Program-made: the position numbers and the translations under genes
Assembly: GCF_016907675.1 (NCBI RefSeq)
Contig: NZ_JAFBCJ010000001.1
Location: 5,136,085-5,200,084 of the forward strand
Length of the DNA: 64,000 nt
Direction of reading: 5' to 3'
DNA from: Geodermatophilus bullaregiensis
Lineage (GTDB): Bacteria; Actinomycetota; Actinomycetes; Mycobacteriales; Geodermatophilaceae
Part shown: positions 44,259-52,671 of the stretch, piece after piece
Layout of the letters: every line of letters starts with the position of its first letter
Numbering within the stretch: position 1 is the first letter of the stretch
The notes under the pieces: model-generated
What the model was told of the DNA's origin: nothing
What the model saw: the letters and a program-made list of their open reading frames with translations, nothing else
Database searches by the model: none

Positions 44259-44723
44259 ATGGACGTCGACGGGCGGTTGGGAGCACTGGGCATCGAGCTG
44301 CCGGTGCCGATGGGGCCGGGAGGCAACTACGTGCCGGCCATGGCTGCCGGGGACCTGCTCTACCTGTCCGGGATGGGACCGGTCCGGCCGGACGGCGGTC
44401 TGGTGACGGGCAAGGTGGGGGACGGCGGGCTGGACCTGGACACCGCGCGGGAGGCAGCCCGGCTCACCGGCCTCCAGCTGCTGGCCGCCGTGCGGGCGGA
44501 GCTGGGGACGCTCGACCGGCTGCGGCAGGTCGTCAAGCTGTTCGGCATGGTCAACTGCCGCCCCGGCTTCAACCGGACCCCCGCCGTCATCGACGGGTGC
44601 TCGGACCTGCTCGTCGAGGTCCTCGGGGAGGCCGGCCGGGGAGCCCGTTCCGCCGTCGGCATGGCCGAGCTGCCCTTCGACATCGCCGTCGAGATCGAGG
44701 CCGTCGTCCTCGTGGCACCGTGA
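44259..44723 (+). CDS. RidA/YjgF-family enamine/imine deaminase
   Basis: 154-aa trimeric protein of the RidA family, YjgF-like branch with the longer N-terminus. Motifs: GNYVPAMAAGDLLYLSGMGPV, LDTAREAARLTGLQLLAAVRAELG, VVKLFGMVNCRPGFNRTPAVIDGCSDLLVEVLG (in parts) and RSAVGMAELPFDIAVEIEAVVL. Archetypal RidA hydrolyses the 2-aminoacrylate released by PLP dehydratases; the catalytic Arg is seen in GARSAVG. Two such dehydratases are encoded nearby, one of them divergent from this gene, which makes a protective role here very plausible. Confidence 0.9.
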   Translation: MDVDGRLGALGIELPVPMGPGGNYVPAMAAGDLLYLSGMGPVRPDGGLVTGKVGDGGLDLDTAREAARLTGLQLLAAVRAELGTLDRLRQVVKLFGMVNCRPGFNRTPAVIDGCSDLLVEVLGEAGRGARSAVGMAELPFDIAVEIEAVVLVAP

Positions 44724-44799
44724 GCCGCGTCCCGACACCCCTCGGCACCGGGCCGCCCCGTGCCCGGCCGTCCCGGGACGCCGAACACCCGGAGGACCC

Positions 44800-45561
44800 G
44801 TGCTGCTCGAGAAGATGACGTTCGGGGAGATCCAGGCCGCGCTCGCCGAGGGACGGCACGACGTCGTCGTCCCGTGCGGAGCGGTGGAGCAGCACGGCCG
44901 CCACCTGCCCTTGGACGTGGACGCCGTGCACGCCGACCGGCTGGCCCAGGAGGTCGCCGGGCGGCTCGGGACCGCGCTGGTCGCCCCGACGATCCGGGTC
45001 GGCGTGTCGCCGCACCACATGGCCTTCCCCGGGACGATCAGCCTCCGGCCGGAGACCTTCGAGGCCGTCTGCTCCGACTACTGCCGGAGCCTGGCCGCGC
45101 ACGGCTTCCGGACGATCCTGTGCTTCTCCGCGCACGGCGGGAACTTCGCGCCGCTGGCGGAGATGGAGCAGCGGCTGGACGACCTGGTGGGGCCGGACTG
45201 CCGGGTGCTGGTGTTCGCCGACCTGCTGGGCCTCGTCCGGGTGTGGCGGTCCTGCGTCGAGGACGGGGGAGGGGATCCCGACCACGTCGGCGGGCACGCG
45301 GACGTGGCCGAGTCCTCCGTGTACGCCCACCTCCGGCCCGGCGACGTGCGGACCGACCAGCTGGCCCGGGGCTACCGCGGGCCGGTCGACGACGCCGTGC
45401 TGGAGCGCCTGTTCACCGGCGGGATCGGGGCGCTCTCGGACACCGGGGTCATGGGTGATCCGCACGGGTTCTCCGAGGCCATCGGTGCACTGTGCGTGCA
45501 GCGGGTCGCCGACGTGATCGCCGGCCACTTCACCGAGCGGATGGCGCTCGGGGACACGTGA
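44800..45561 (+). CDS. Creatininase-family amidohydrolase
   Basis: 253-aa metal-dependent amidohydrolase of the creatininase/MftE/ArfB family. Metal ligands: Glu and His in VVPCGAVEQHGRHLPLDVDAVHADRLA (Glu-x-His and Asp), His-Gly-Gly-Asn in CFSAHGGNFAPLAEM, and a later Glu in HADVAESSVYAHL. It would open a cyclic or N-formyl amide. Natural substrates include creatinine and formamidopyrimidines, but the sequence does not identify which. GTG 44800 follows GGAGG. It lies 76 bases after ridA, in the same direction, completing the set of amide hydrolases in this island. Confidence 0.88.
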   Translation: MLLEKMTFGEIQAALAEGRHDVVVPCGAVEQHGRHLPLDVDAVHADRLAQEVAGRLGTALVAPTIRVGVSPHHMAFPGTISLRPETFEAVCSDYCRSLAAHGFRTILCFSAHGGNFAPLAEMEQRLDDLVGPDCRVLVFADLLGLVRVWRSCVEDGGGDPDHVGGHADVAESSVYAHLRPGDVRTDQLARGYRGPVDDAVLERLFTGGIGALSDTGVMGDPHGFSEAIGALCVQRVADVIAGHFTERMALGDT

Positions 45562-45579
45562 CCGGTGGCTCCGGGGCGG

Positions 45580-47283
45580 TCACGCGGGTGCGCACAGCCG
45601 GAACACGGAGCCGAGGTGGTCGAGCAGGGGTCCGGCGGTGGCGGGCTGCCCGCGGAAGGCGACGTACCCGTCGGGTCGCACCAGGTACAGCGACTCGGCC
45701 GCGGCTGCGTAGCGGTGGTGGGCGTCGCGGTCCGGGTCGAGGACCACCTCGACGTCGTCGTCCAGTCCGTCGGGCCTGCGGTCGGCGGGCACCACGAGGT
45801 GGGTGCGGACGTCGTCGCCCAACGCGGCGCGCACCCGTCGTGCGGTCGTGACCAACCGCCGGTAGCCGCCGTCGGTGGCGGCGGGGCCGTCGAACAGCAG
45901 GAGCGTGGAGTGCGTGCCGCGGAAGAGGTCGAAGAGCCGGGTCGGCGCGCCGCCGGCGCCGTGACGCACCTGGGCGTCCGGGGCCCGGTCGCCGGCGTGC
46001 GGGCCGCAGCGGAACCGGACGTGGTCGACCGGGCCGGCACCCTCTCCGTCGCCGGCGAGGTCCACGGTGGCCAGCTCGCGGGCCAGCGAGCCGTCCCGGT
46101 ACCCCACGTCGAGCTCGGCCACGCCGTCGAGGAGCCGGTCCAGGACGGCCGGCAGCCGCAGGGCCGGCACGAGGACCCGGTCGCGCAGGAAGGTCATGAC
46201 CGGATGGGGGGAGAAGAGGGCGTGGTGGCCGAGGTCGCTGCTCGTGAGGACTGCGCGGGCGACCGGCATCCGCTCCTCCTGGTACGTGTCGAGGAGAGGG
46301 TGACCCGCACGGCCACGGAGGACGGCGGCGAGCTTCCAGCCGAGGTTGTAGGCGTCCTGGATGCCGGTGTTCATGCCCTGACCGCCCGCCGGGCTGTGCA
46401 CGTGGGCGGCGTCGCCGGCCAGCAGCACCCGTCCCGCGCGGTAGCGGTCGACGATGGCGACGCGGGGGCTGAAGTCGGACAGCCAGGTCGCGTCGCTCAA
46501 CCGCACGTGCCCGGAGCCGCGCTCGGCGAACAGGCGCTGGAGCAGCTCCAGGGACGCCGTCTCCAGGTCACCGGAGGCGTCGGGCCGCACGCTGGCCTGC
46601 ACCTGCCAGGTCCCGCTCCCGTCGAGCGGGTCGGCGGCGAGGTACCCGTCGTCGTCGAACCAGGCGAACGACGAGCCGTCGGCCGGCAGGCCCTCGATCC
46701 GGACGTCACCCAGGACGAAGTGCTCGTCGTGGCTCCCGCCGCGCAGGGGGATGCCGGCCAGCGTCCGCACCCGGCTGCTCCCGCCGTCGCAGCCGACGAC
46801 GTAGGCGGCCCGGACCAGCTCGACCGCGCCGGTGGAGCCGTCGGTCACGGTGGCGGTGACACCGTCGGCGTCCTGGTCGAGGGCGACCAGCTCCCGCCCG
46901 GACTCGACGGCGCCGTCGAGCTCCGACAACCGCGTCCGCAGCAGCTGCTCCGTGCGCCACTGCGGCAGCACGACCAGGTTCGGGTACGGGACCCCGGGCT
47001 GCGGCGGGCGCGCGGGCACGTCCAGGTCCAGGGCGAGCCGTCCGCCCGAGTACAGGCGCACGTGGTGGTGGGTGCGGCCGGCGGCCAGGGCGGCCCCGGC
47101 GATCCCCAGGTCGTCGAAGACCTCGAGGCTGCGCGGTTGCAGGCCCTTGCCCCGGGATCGGTGGTGGTGGCCGGTGGCCCGGTCGACGACCCGGCAGTCG
47201 ACGCCGCGGCGGCGCAGGTCGCAGGCCAGCGTGAGTCCGGTCGGGCCGGCGCCGACGACGAGGACGTCCGTGCTGGTGCTCAT
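45580..47283 (-). CDS. FAD-dependent aromatic hydroxylase-type monooxygenase
   Basis: 567-aa class A flavin monooxygenase. The FAD site GAGPTGLTLACDLRRRGVDCRVVD is at the N-terminus, the DG motif is YVVGCDGGSSRVR, and GD motif is [33 protein letters not shown]. The C-terminal ~150-residue thioredoxin-like domain (STLLLFDGPAATDGGYRRLV) is seen in the phenol hydroxylase/PgaE-type branch used in aromatic degradation and polyketide tailoring. ATG 47283 starts five bases after the upstream NmrA-like gene, so the two form an operon. Substrate unknown. Confidence 0.9.
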   Translation of the reverse strand: MSTSTDVLVVGAGPTGLTLACDLRRRGVDCRVVDRATGHHHRSRGKGLQPRSLEVFDDLGIAGAALAAGRTHHHVRLYSGGRLALDLDVPARPPQPGVPYPNLVVLPQWRTEQLLRTRLSELDGAVESGRELVALDQDADGVTATVTDGSTGAVELVRAAYVVGCDGGSSRVRTLAGIPLRGGSHDEHFVLGDVRIEGLPADGSSFAWFDDDGYLAADPLDGSGTWQVQASVRPDASGDLETASLELLQRLFAERGSGHVRLSDATWLSDFSPRVAIVDRYRAGRVLLAGDAAHVHSPAGGQGMNTGIQDAYNLGWKLAAVLRGRAGHPLLDTYQEERMPVARAVLTSSDLGHHALFSPHPVMTFLRDRVLVPALRLPAVLDRLLDGVAELDVGYRDGSLARELATVDLAGDGEGAGPVDHVRFRCGPHAGDRAPDAQVRHGAGGAPTRLFDLFRGTHSTLLLFDGPAATDGGYRRLVTTARRVRAALGDDVRTHLVVPADRRPDGLDDDVEVVLDPDRDAHHRYAAAAESLYLVRPDGYVAFRGQPATAGPLLDHLGSVFRLCAPA

Positions 47284-47288
47284 GGTGG

Positions 47289-48077
47289 TCAGCCCTCCAG
47301 GAGCGGGGACGGGGAACGGCCGTCGAGGAACTCCCGCCAGGTGCAGCCGCCGGAGCGGTTGCCGGGGACCAGTCCGGCGCCCGCTCGCAGCGCCGCGGAG
47401 ACCGCGCCGGGCAGGGGGACCTCCACCACCGGCCGGCGGCGCCCGGTCCTGCGGAGGCGGTCGCGGACGAGCTCCACGACCGGGAACACCTCCGGGCCGC
47501 CGAGGTCCGGCAGCCGGCCGGCGGGCCCGGACGCCACGGCGTCCGCCAGCCGGCGGGCGACCTCCTCGACGTCGATCGGCTGGACCCGCCAGCCGCGTGG
47601 CACGGGTACGACGGGCAGCCTCGCCAGGCGACCGAGCAGGTCCGCGACGAACTCGTGGAACTGCGTGGTGCGCAGGACGGTCCAGGGCAGCCCGGACCGC
47701 TCGACCGCCGCCTCGACGGCCAGCTTCGACCGGTAGTACTCCGTCGGGATGCGGTCGACGCCGACGACGGAGACGTGGACGACGTGCGGACCGCCGGCGT
47801 CGCGCGCGGCCGCCAGCAGCCGCTCGGTTCCTCCCACGTCGACCTCTCGGGACCTCCGCGGATCCGTGGCGCAGTGGACGATCCCGGAGCAGCCGGTCAC
47901 GGCTCGGCGCAGTCCGGCTCCGGTGGCCAGGTCCGCCACGACCACGTCGGCGCCCGGCGCCGGCGGTGCGGCCGGGTTCCGGCTCAGGATCCGCACCGTG
48001 TGGCCCCGGGCCGCCAGGGCGCGGACCACCCGGCGCCCGAGGCGTCCGGTGCCGCCGGTGACGAGCACGCTGGTCAT
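47289..48077 (-). CDS. NmrA-like NAD(P)-binding atypical SDR
   Basis: 262-aa Rossmann protein. N-terminal VLVTGGTGRLGRRVVRALAARGHTVRILSR is the atypical SDR dinucleotide site (TGGTGxxG). It then has HVVHVSVVGVDRIPTEYYRSKLAVEAAV with a YxxxK-like YYRSK, and VLRTTQFHEFV. Such proteins (SDR a5/NmrA) act as reductases or NAD(P)H sensors. ATG 48077 is chosen because it aligns with the family start; a GTG/ATG further upstream would add an Arg-rich tail. It is coupled to the flavin monooxygenase with five bases between the genes. Confidence 0.88.
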   Translation of the reverse strand: MTSVLVTGGTGRLGRRVVRALAARGHTVRILSRNPAAPPAPGADVVVADLATGAGLRRAVTGCSGIVHCATDPRRSREVDVGGTERLLAAARDAGGPHVVHVSVVGVDRIPTEYYRSKLAVEAAVERSGLPWTVLRTTQFHEFVADLLGRLARLPVVPVPRGWRVQPIDVEEVARRLADAVASGPAGRLPDLGGPEVFPVVELVRDRLRRTGRRRPVVEVPLPGAVSAALRAGAGLVPGNRSGGCTWREFLDGRSPSPLLEG

Positions 48078-48227
48078 CGCACATCCCTCCGTCAGGACCG
48101 GTCGAGGAGGGGAGCGTCGCGGCCGGGCCTTGACGGTCGGTTGGCTCCTCACCCGTGCTCGGCGTCAAGCCGGCGTCAAACCGCCGCGGGCACCGTCGCG
48201 CCGAGGCACCCGGCCCCTGGAGGCACG

Positions 48228-48704
48228 ATGACCCCCCGGACCCCCCGGACCCCCCGGACCCCCCGGACCCCCCGGACCCCCCGCGGCTCACCGGCCGGCA
48301 TCGTCTTCCGGCGGCTCGACGCAGGCCCCGAGCGCCGACAGGCCGCACGGCTGCTGCCCGACTGCGGGCTCGACGACCACGACGCGGGCTGTGTCTGGTA
48401 CGGACTGTGCGACCTGACCGCGACCACGGCCGGCGGCCTCGCCGGGGTGGCGGTGGTCCGCTGCGTGGACGCCACGACGGCCCGGCTGTGCGGTCTCGCC
48501 GTGTCGGCGGCCCACCACGATCGCCGGCTCGGACGACGGCTGGTCGGCGAGGTCGCGGACCGGCTCCGCGCGTCGGGCGTGGAGGAGATCACCGCCCCAC
48601 CCGTCCGCGACCGCCGGGTCGCGGTGCTGCTCGCCCGGGTCGGTTTCGTCCCGCGCGAGCCGGGTCAGGACTGCGCGTCGGGGTGGTCGCAGCTCCCGCT
48701 GTGA
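48228..48704 (+). CDS. GNAT-family N-acetyltransferase-like protein with N-terminal TPR tripeptide repeat
   Basis: 158-aa protein. After Met come six Thr-Pro-Arg tripeptides encoded by a 9-bp minisatellite, then a small GNAT domain: IVFRRLDAGPERRQAARLLP, GLAGVAVVRCVDATTARLCGLAVSAAHHDRRLGRRLVGEVADRL (acetyl-CoA-binding R-x-x-G-x-G/A pattern in DRRLGRRL), and VEEITAPPVRDRRVAVLLARVGFVPRE. Acceptor unknown. GGAGGCACG precedes the ATG. The last 40 bases overlap, tail to tail, with the SARP regulator gene. Confidence 0.75.
   Translation: MTPRTPRTPRTPRTPRTPRGSPAGIVFRRLDAGPERRQAARLLPDCGLDDHDAGCVWYGLCDLTATTAGGLAGVAVVRCVDATTARLCGLAVSAAHHDRRLGRRLVGEVADRLRASGVEEITAPPVRDRRVAVLLARVGFVPREPGQDCASGWSQLPL
48231..48284 (+). 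repeat. 9-bp coding minisatellite, six units
   Basis: Five perfect copies of ACCCCCCGG followed by ACCCCCCGC, starting directly after the GNAT start codon. Each unit encodes Thr-Pro-Arg, so unit gain or loss keeps the frame and would only change the length of a basic N-terminal tail. C-rich repeats of this kind are prone to slippage. Confidence 0.95.
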
Positions 48705-51700
48705 CGATCCGTCGCGGCTCCGCGGCAGGTGTCGGCGGCGCGCTGCTGCAGCAGGACGGAGCCCTGCTCAGCGGCGAGGGTGACTGCCCGGTGCAACGCG
48801 CCGCGGGCCTCCTCGGCACGCGGTTCGGGCAGGGAGAGCAGAGCCAGCGCCCTGAGGCGGTGCAGCTCGGACTCGTAGAGCCGCTCGCCCGTGCGGGCGA
48901 CCCGGGACAGCGCGTCGTCCAGCAGCCGTAGCGCCTGGGTCGGCTGCTGGTCGCGGAGGTGGGCCTCGGCCAGCAGCCCGAACCCCCAGGCGAGGAGGTG
49001 CTGGACGCCGCCCGCCTCGATCTGGGTGAGCTCGCGGCGCAGCGAGGGGATCGCGACCCCGGGATCTCCTTCCAGGGCCTCCACCCAGCCCAGGACCACG
49101 GCCGCGTATCCGCTCGGCGCCGGGAAGTTCCACCTGTCGGCCAGGTCCTGGGCCTCGGCAGCCCAGGTGCGCGCCGCCGAGCTGTCGCGGCGCAGGGCGG
49201 CCAGCAGGGCAGCTCCGGTCAGGACGGCGGCCCGCGCGAACGGGTGCTGCTCGCGGGACCCCTCGACGGCCGCCGCGACGAGATCCGCGGCGGGCTCCAG
49301 CTCGCCGAGGGGGTCGAGCACGGCGGAGAGCTGCAGCTGCAGGATGAACACCGGTGGGAGGGGCTCGCGGGCCGTCGGCGCCCCGCCCGCCACCCGCAGT
49401 CCCTGCTCGAGCTGCTCGCGGGCCTCGCGGAGCCGACCCTGACCCCACAGCGTCCTGCCCAGGGCCAGGTGGGCGACGGTGGACGCGACCGGATCGGCGG
49501 TGTCCGCGGCGATCCCGAGCATGCGCTCGGCCAGGGCCCCGGCGGCGCGGTGGTCGGCCCTGGCGTACGCCACCTCGAAGAGGCTGTGGTACGCGGCGAG
49601 CAGGGCCGAGCTGTCGCCGAGCTGGTCGGCCAGTTCACGGGCGCGGGCGAAGCTCGCCCACGCCTCCTCGCTCGCCGTGTCGTGCAGCTGGACCAGCAGC
49701 GTGCCGAGGCGCAGGTGGACGTGCAGCTCCGAGGCGGCGCGTCCGGTGGTCGGGGGCACGGCGGCGAGCAGGTCCAGGCTCCGTCGCAGTTGTCGCTCGG
49801 CCTCCTCGTGCGCCAGCGTGTCGAGGCAGTGTTCCGCCCCCGCGATGACGTGGGGAACGGCCTGTTCGGGGCCGACCACGGGGGCGGCCAGCCACCAGTG
49901 CTGGGCGAGCTGCAGCACGTGGTCGGCGTCGTCGTCGCGGTGGTCGAGCAGTGCCTGTCCCACGCGGGCGTGCAGTCGGGCCCGGCGTGCGCGGCTGATC
50001 TCGCCGTAGACGGCCTCGCGGATCAGCGCGTGCGCGAAGCGGAAGCGGCCCACCGTCGCCGGGTCCTCGACGACCAGCCCGGCCGACACGTTCAGCTCGA
50101 CGGCGGCGAGCGCGTCGTCGTCGTCCATCCCGGTCACGGCACGGACGACGTCGAGGTCGAACTCGTGACCGATGACCGCCGCGACGAGCAGCACGGTGCG
50201 GGTCTGGTCGGGGAGCCGGCCGAGACGCCGGCGGAGCACGTCGCGCACGCCGGCGGGGACCTGCCGGGCGACGAGCGCCGCCGCCTCGCTCGTCGTCCGC
50301 CCCGGCCAGCCGTTGGTGCCGAGCAGGCGGAGCACCTCGAGGACGAAGAACGGATTGCCGCCGGTGCGGTCCCCGATCAGCCGGGCCAGCTCCTCGTCGG
50401 GGTCCGTGCCGGTGTGGGACGCCATCACCTGGGCCACGTCGGCGACCTCCAGGCCGGTCAGCTCCAGCCGGTCCACCGGCACCGCCCGTGCCAGCTCGGC
50501 GAGCGTGTCGGCGAGCGGCTCCCGGCCGTCGAGGTCCCGGTCGCGGTACGTCGCCAGCACCACGACAGGGGTGTCGGCCAGCGTCGTGGCGAGGTGGCTC
50601 AGCAGCCGGTGGGAGGCGACGTCGGCCCACTGCAGGTCGTCGAGGACCACCAGCAGGCGTCGGCCGGAGGCGAGCTCCCGCAGCGCAGCGGTGGCTGCCT
50701 GGCAGAGCCGGAAGCGGGCCGCCTCCGGGTCGACCACCGGTGCGGGCGGCCGGGGGCCACCGTCGGCCAGTTCCGGCAGGATGGGTGCCAGCTCGACGGC
50801 GTGGACGCCCAGCCCGGCGCCGGGCGTTCCGGCCGGTCCGCCGCCCAACAGGGTCCGGAGCACCTGCGTCCAGGGCCAGAACGGCGGGGCCCCGGCGTCC
50901 TGGTCGCTGCGACCCCAGCCCACGGCGACCCCGGATGCGCGGGCGCGTCGCGCTGCTTCCTCGGCCAGCTCCGTCTTGCCGATCCCGGGCTCGCCCGCCA
51001 CCAGGACCACCCGTCCCCGGCCGGTCGCCGTCGCGGCCAGCGCCTCGTCGATCACCCGCAGGTGTGCGTCGCGCCCGACGAGGCCGCCGGGCGCGGCCGG
51101 GGCCACGACGTCCGCGGCCTCGACGTCCGCGGCCTCGACGTCGGACCGGGACGTGACCGGTGCCACCGCGGGAGCCGGCCCGGGCGCGCGGCGGTGGTCG
51201 GCGGTGGCCGCCGTCCAGTCCAGGTGCGGGGCCTGGCGGAGGACGTCCTGTTCGAGGTCGCGGAGCGCCTGGCCGGGGTCCAGGCCGAGCTCCTCGCGCA
51301 ACTGCCCGCGGAACCGCTGATAGCTCTGCAGTGCCTCGGCCTGCCGTCCGCAGCGGTACAGGGCGGTCATGCGCAGACCCTGGAGGCGCTCCCGGAACGG
51401 GTGCTCGCCCGTCAGCCGTTCGAGCTCCGCGACGATCCGGGCGTGTCGGCCGGTGCCGAGGTCGGCGCTCAGCCGGTCCTCCAGCGCGGTCAGCCGGAGG
51501 TCCTCCAGCCGGGCCCGCTCGGCCTGCACGAACGACGCATCGGCGAGGTCGGCCAGGACGGGCCCGCGCCACAGCCCGAGGGCCGCCTCCAGTGTCTCCG
51601 CGGCGCGGGGTGCCTCCCCCTGCTGCAGGAGGTCGTGGCCCTCCCGCGCGAGGGTCTCGAAGCGCGTGGCGTCGAGGTCGTCGGGACCCACCACGAGCCG

Positions 51701-51979
51701 GTAGCCCGGCGCCTGGTTCACGATCACCGTCGCGGGGGCGCCGGGCGCACGCCGGGGCTCCAGCAGCCGACGCAGGTGGGAGACGTACGCCTGCACCGAG
51801 GCGAGGGCCTGCGGCGGCGAGTGCGGGCCCCACAGCTCCTCGACCAACCGGTCGAGCGAGACCACGGTGCCGGCGTCGAGCAGCAGGATCGCGAGAACGG
51901 CGCGCTGCTTGGGCCGCCCGAGGACCAGCGGCCGTCCCGCGTCGAGGACCTGCAGCGGTCCGAGGATGTCGAACTGCAC
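48665..51979 (-). CDS. SARP/AfsR-type regulator with AAA ATPase and helical repeats
   Basis: 1104-aa regulator. Residues 1-95 form an OmpR-like winged helix (RAVLAILLLDAGTVVSLDRLVEELWG). Residues 100-250 are a bacterial transcriptional activation domain (EQDVLRQAP end). A linker with the repeat DVEAADVEAADV follows. An AAA/NACHT-like ATPase has Walker A AGEPGIGKT at 328-336 and Walker B LLVVLDDLQW at 442-451. The last ~400 residues are TPR-like helices. Large SARPs activate antibiotic and secondary-metabolite genes in actinomycetes. GTG 51979 starts with MQFDILGPLQV. The nearest candidate targets are the monooxygenase/NmrA pair downstream and the divergent membrane genes. Confidence 0.92.
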   Translation of the reverse strand: MQFDILGPLQVLDAGRPLVLGRPKQRAVLAILLLDAGTVVSLDRLVEELWGPHSPPQALASVQAYVSHLRRLLEPRRAPGAPATVIVNQAPGYRLVVGPDDLDATRFETLAREGHDLLQQGEAPRAAETLEAALGLWRGPVLADLADASFVQAERARLEDLRLTALEDRLSADLGTGRHARIVAELERLTGEHPFRERLQGLRMTALYRCGRQAEALQSYQRFRGQLREELGLDPGQALRDLEQDVLRQAPHLDWTAATADHRRAPGPAPAVAPVTSRSDVEAADVEAADVVAPAAPGGLVGRDAHLRVIDEALAATATGRGRVVLVAGEPGIGKTELAEEAARRARASGVAVGWGRSDQDAGAPPFWPWTQVLRTLLGGGPAGTPGAGLGVHAVELAPILPELADGGPRPPAPVVDPEAARFRLCQAATAALRELASGRRLLVVLDDLQWADVASHRLLSHLATTLADTPVVVLATYRDRDLDGREPLADTLAELARAVPVDRLELTGLEVADVAQVMASHTGTDPDEELARLIGDRTGGNPFFVLEVLRLLGTNGWPGRTTSEAAALVARQVPAGVRDVLRRRLGRLPDQTRTVLLVAAVIGHEFDLDVVRAVTGMDDDDALAAVELNVSAGLVVEDPATVGRFRFAHALIREAVYGEISRARRARLHARVGQALLDHRDDDADHVLQLAQHWWLAAPVVGPEQAVPHVIAGAEHCLDTLAHEEAERQLRRSLDLLAAVPPTTGRAASELHVHLRLGTLLVQLHDTASEEAWASFARARELADQLGDSSALLAAYHSLFEVAYARADHRAAGALAERMLGIAADTADPVASTVAHLALGRTLWGQGRLREAREQLEQGLRVAGGAPTAREPLPPVFILQLQLSAVLDPLGELEPAADLVAAAVEGSREQHPFARAAVLTGAALLAALRRDSSAARTWAAEAQDLADRWNFPAPSGYAAVVLGWVEALEGDPGVAIPSLRRELTQIEAGGVQHLLAWGFGLLAEAHLRDQQPTQALRLLDDALSRVARTGERLYESELHRLRALALLSLPEPRAEEARGALHRAVTLAAEQGSVLLQQRAADTCRGAATDRHSGSCDHPDAQS

Positions 51980-52194
51980 CGCCCACCCGCCTCCCCGGCG
52001 CCCGCCGACCTCGCCGTCGGGCCATCCTGCCCCGCGGCGGCCGTGTCCCGGCTCCTCGCCGTCGCGGCGCTGCGGGCCCCGTCAAGCGGATGCCCACGAT
52101 GCGTCAAGTGCCGGACCCGACGGTCCCCCCGGGACGTCGGTGGCACACCGGCTCCCGTGCCCCGACCGGATCCCTTCCTCCACCGGAGGCCCGC

Positions 52195-52662
52195 ATGCGT
52201 CTCACCGTCAAGCTGCTGCTGGGGTGGTTCGCCCTCTTCGGGCTGGTGGTCGGCCTCTGGCAGGCCGTCTTCCCGGCTTCCTTCTACGCCGACTTCCCCG
52301 GGATGGGACACCACTGGGTCAGCCCGGATGGTCCCTACAACGAGCACCTGCTCCGCGACGTCGGCCTGGGCAACCTCGCCGTCGGGACGGTCGCGCTCGT
52401 CGCGCTGCTCACCGGAGTGGTCTGGGTCGCCCGCGCCGTCGGCCTGGCCGTGGTCGTGATGAACCTGCCGCACCAGCTCTACCACCAGGCGCACGTGTCG
52501 GTGCTGCCCTCCACGACCGACCAGGTCCTGCAGTCGGTGTCGCTCGCCGCGGTGAGCCTGACCGCCGTCGCGCTGGTGGTCCTGGCCTCCCGGACGCCCG
52601 CCGGCCCCGCCCCCGCTGCACCGCGGACCGATCCCCCCGTACCCGCACCGAGCCACCGCTAG
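52195..52662 (+). CDS. Small four-helix membrane protein, unknown function
   Basis: 155-aa protein with about four hydrophobic segments: TVKLLLGWFALFGLVVGLWQAV, LGNLAVGTVALVALLTGVV, VARAVGLAVVVMNLPHQLYH and SLAAVSLTAVALVVLA. Between segments 1 and 2 is a conserved-looking extracellular loop, DFPGMGHHWVSPDGPYNEHLLRDVG, with several His and acidic residues that could bind a metal. The tail is Pro-rich. I recognise the pattern as a widespread uncharacterised actinobacterial family but know no function. CGGAGGCC precedes the ATG. It is divergent from the SARP gene and nine bases before the next membrane gene, so probably co-transcribed with it. Confidence 0.7.
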   Translation: MRLTVKLLLGWFALFGLVVGLWQAVFPASFYADFPGMGHHWVSPDGPYNEHLLRDVGLGNLAVGTVALVALLTGVVWVARAVGLAVVVMNLPHQLYHQAHVSVLPSTTDQVLQSVSLAAVSLTAVALVVLASRTPAGPAPAAPRTDPPVPAPSHR

Positions 52663-52671
52663 GAGACCGTC

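Noticed and set aside
45565..47736. Plus-strand frame of more than 700 codons opposite the flavin monooxygenase
   Set aside because: Shadow of the monooxygenase gene, with no family features and a biased amino acid content.
48231..48284. TPR (tetratricopeptide) domain or CRISPR-like repeat
   Set aside because: The units encode Thr-Pro-Arg tripeptides, not 34-residue helices, and are only 9 bp with no spacers.
51110..51145. 15-bp tandem repeat in the SARP gene linker
   Set aside because: It encodes the flexible DVEAADVEAADV linker between two domains and needs no other explanation.
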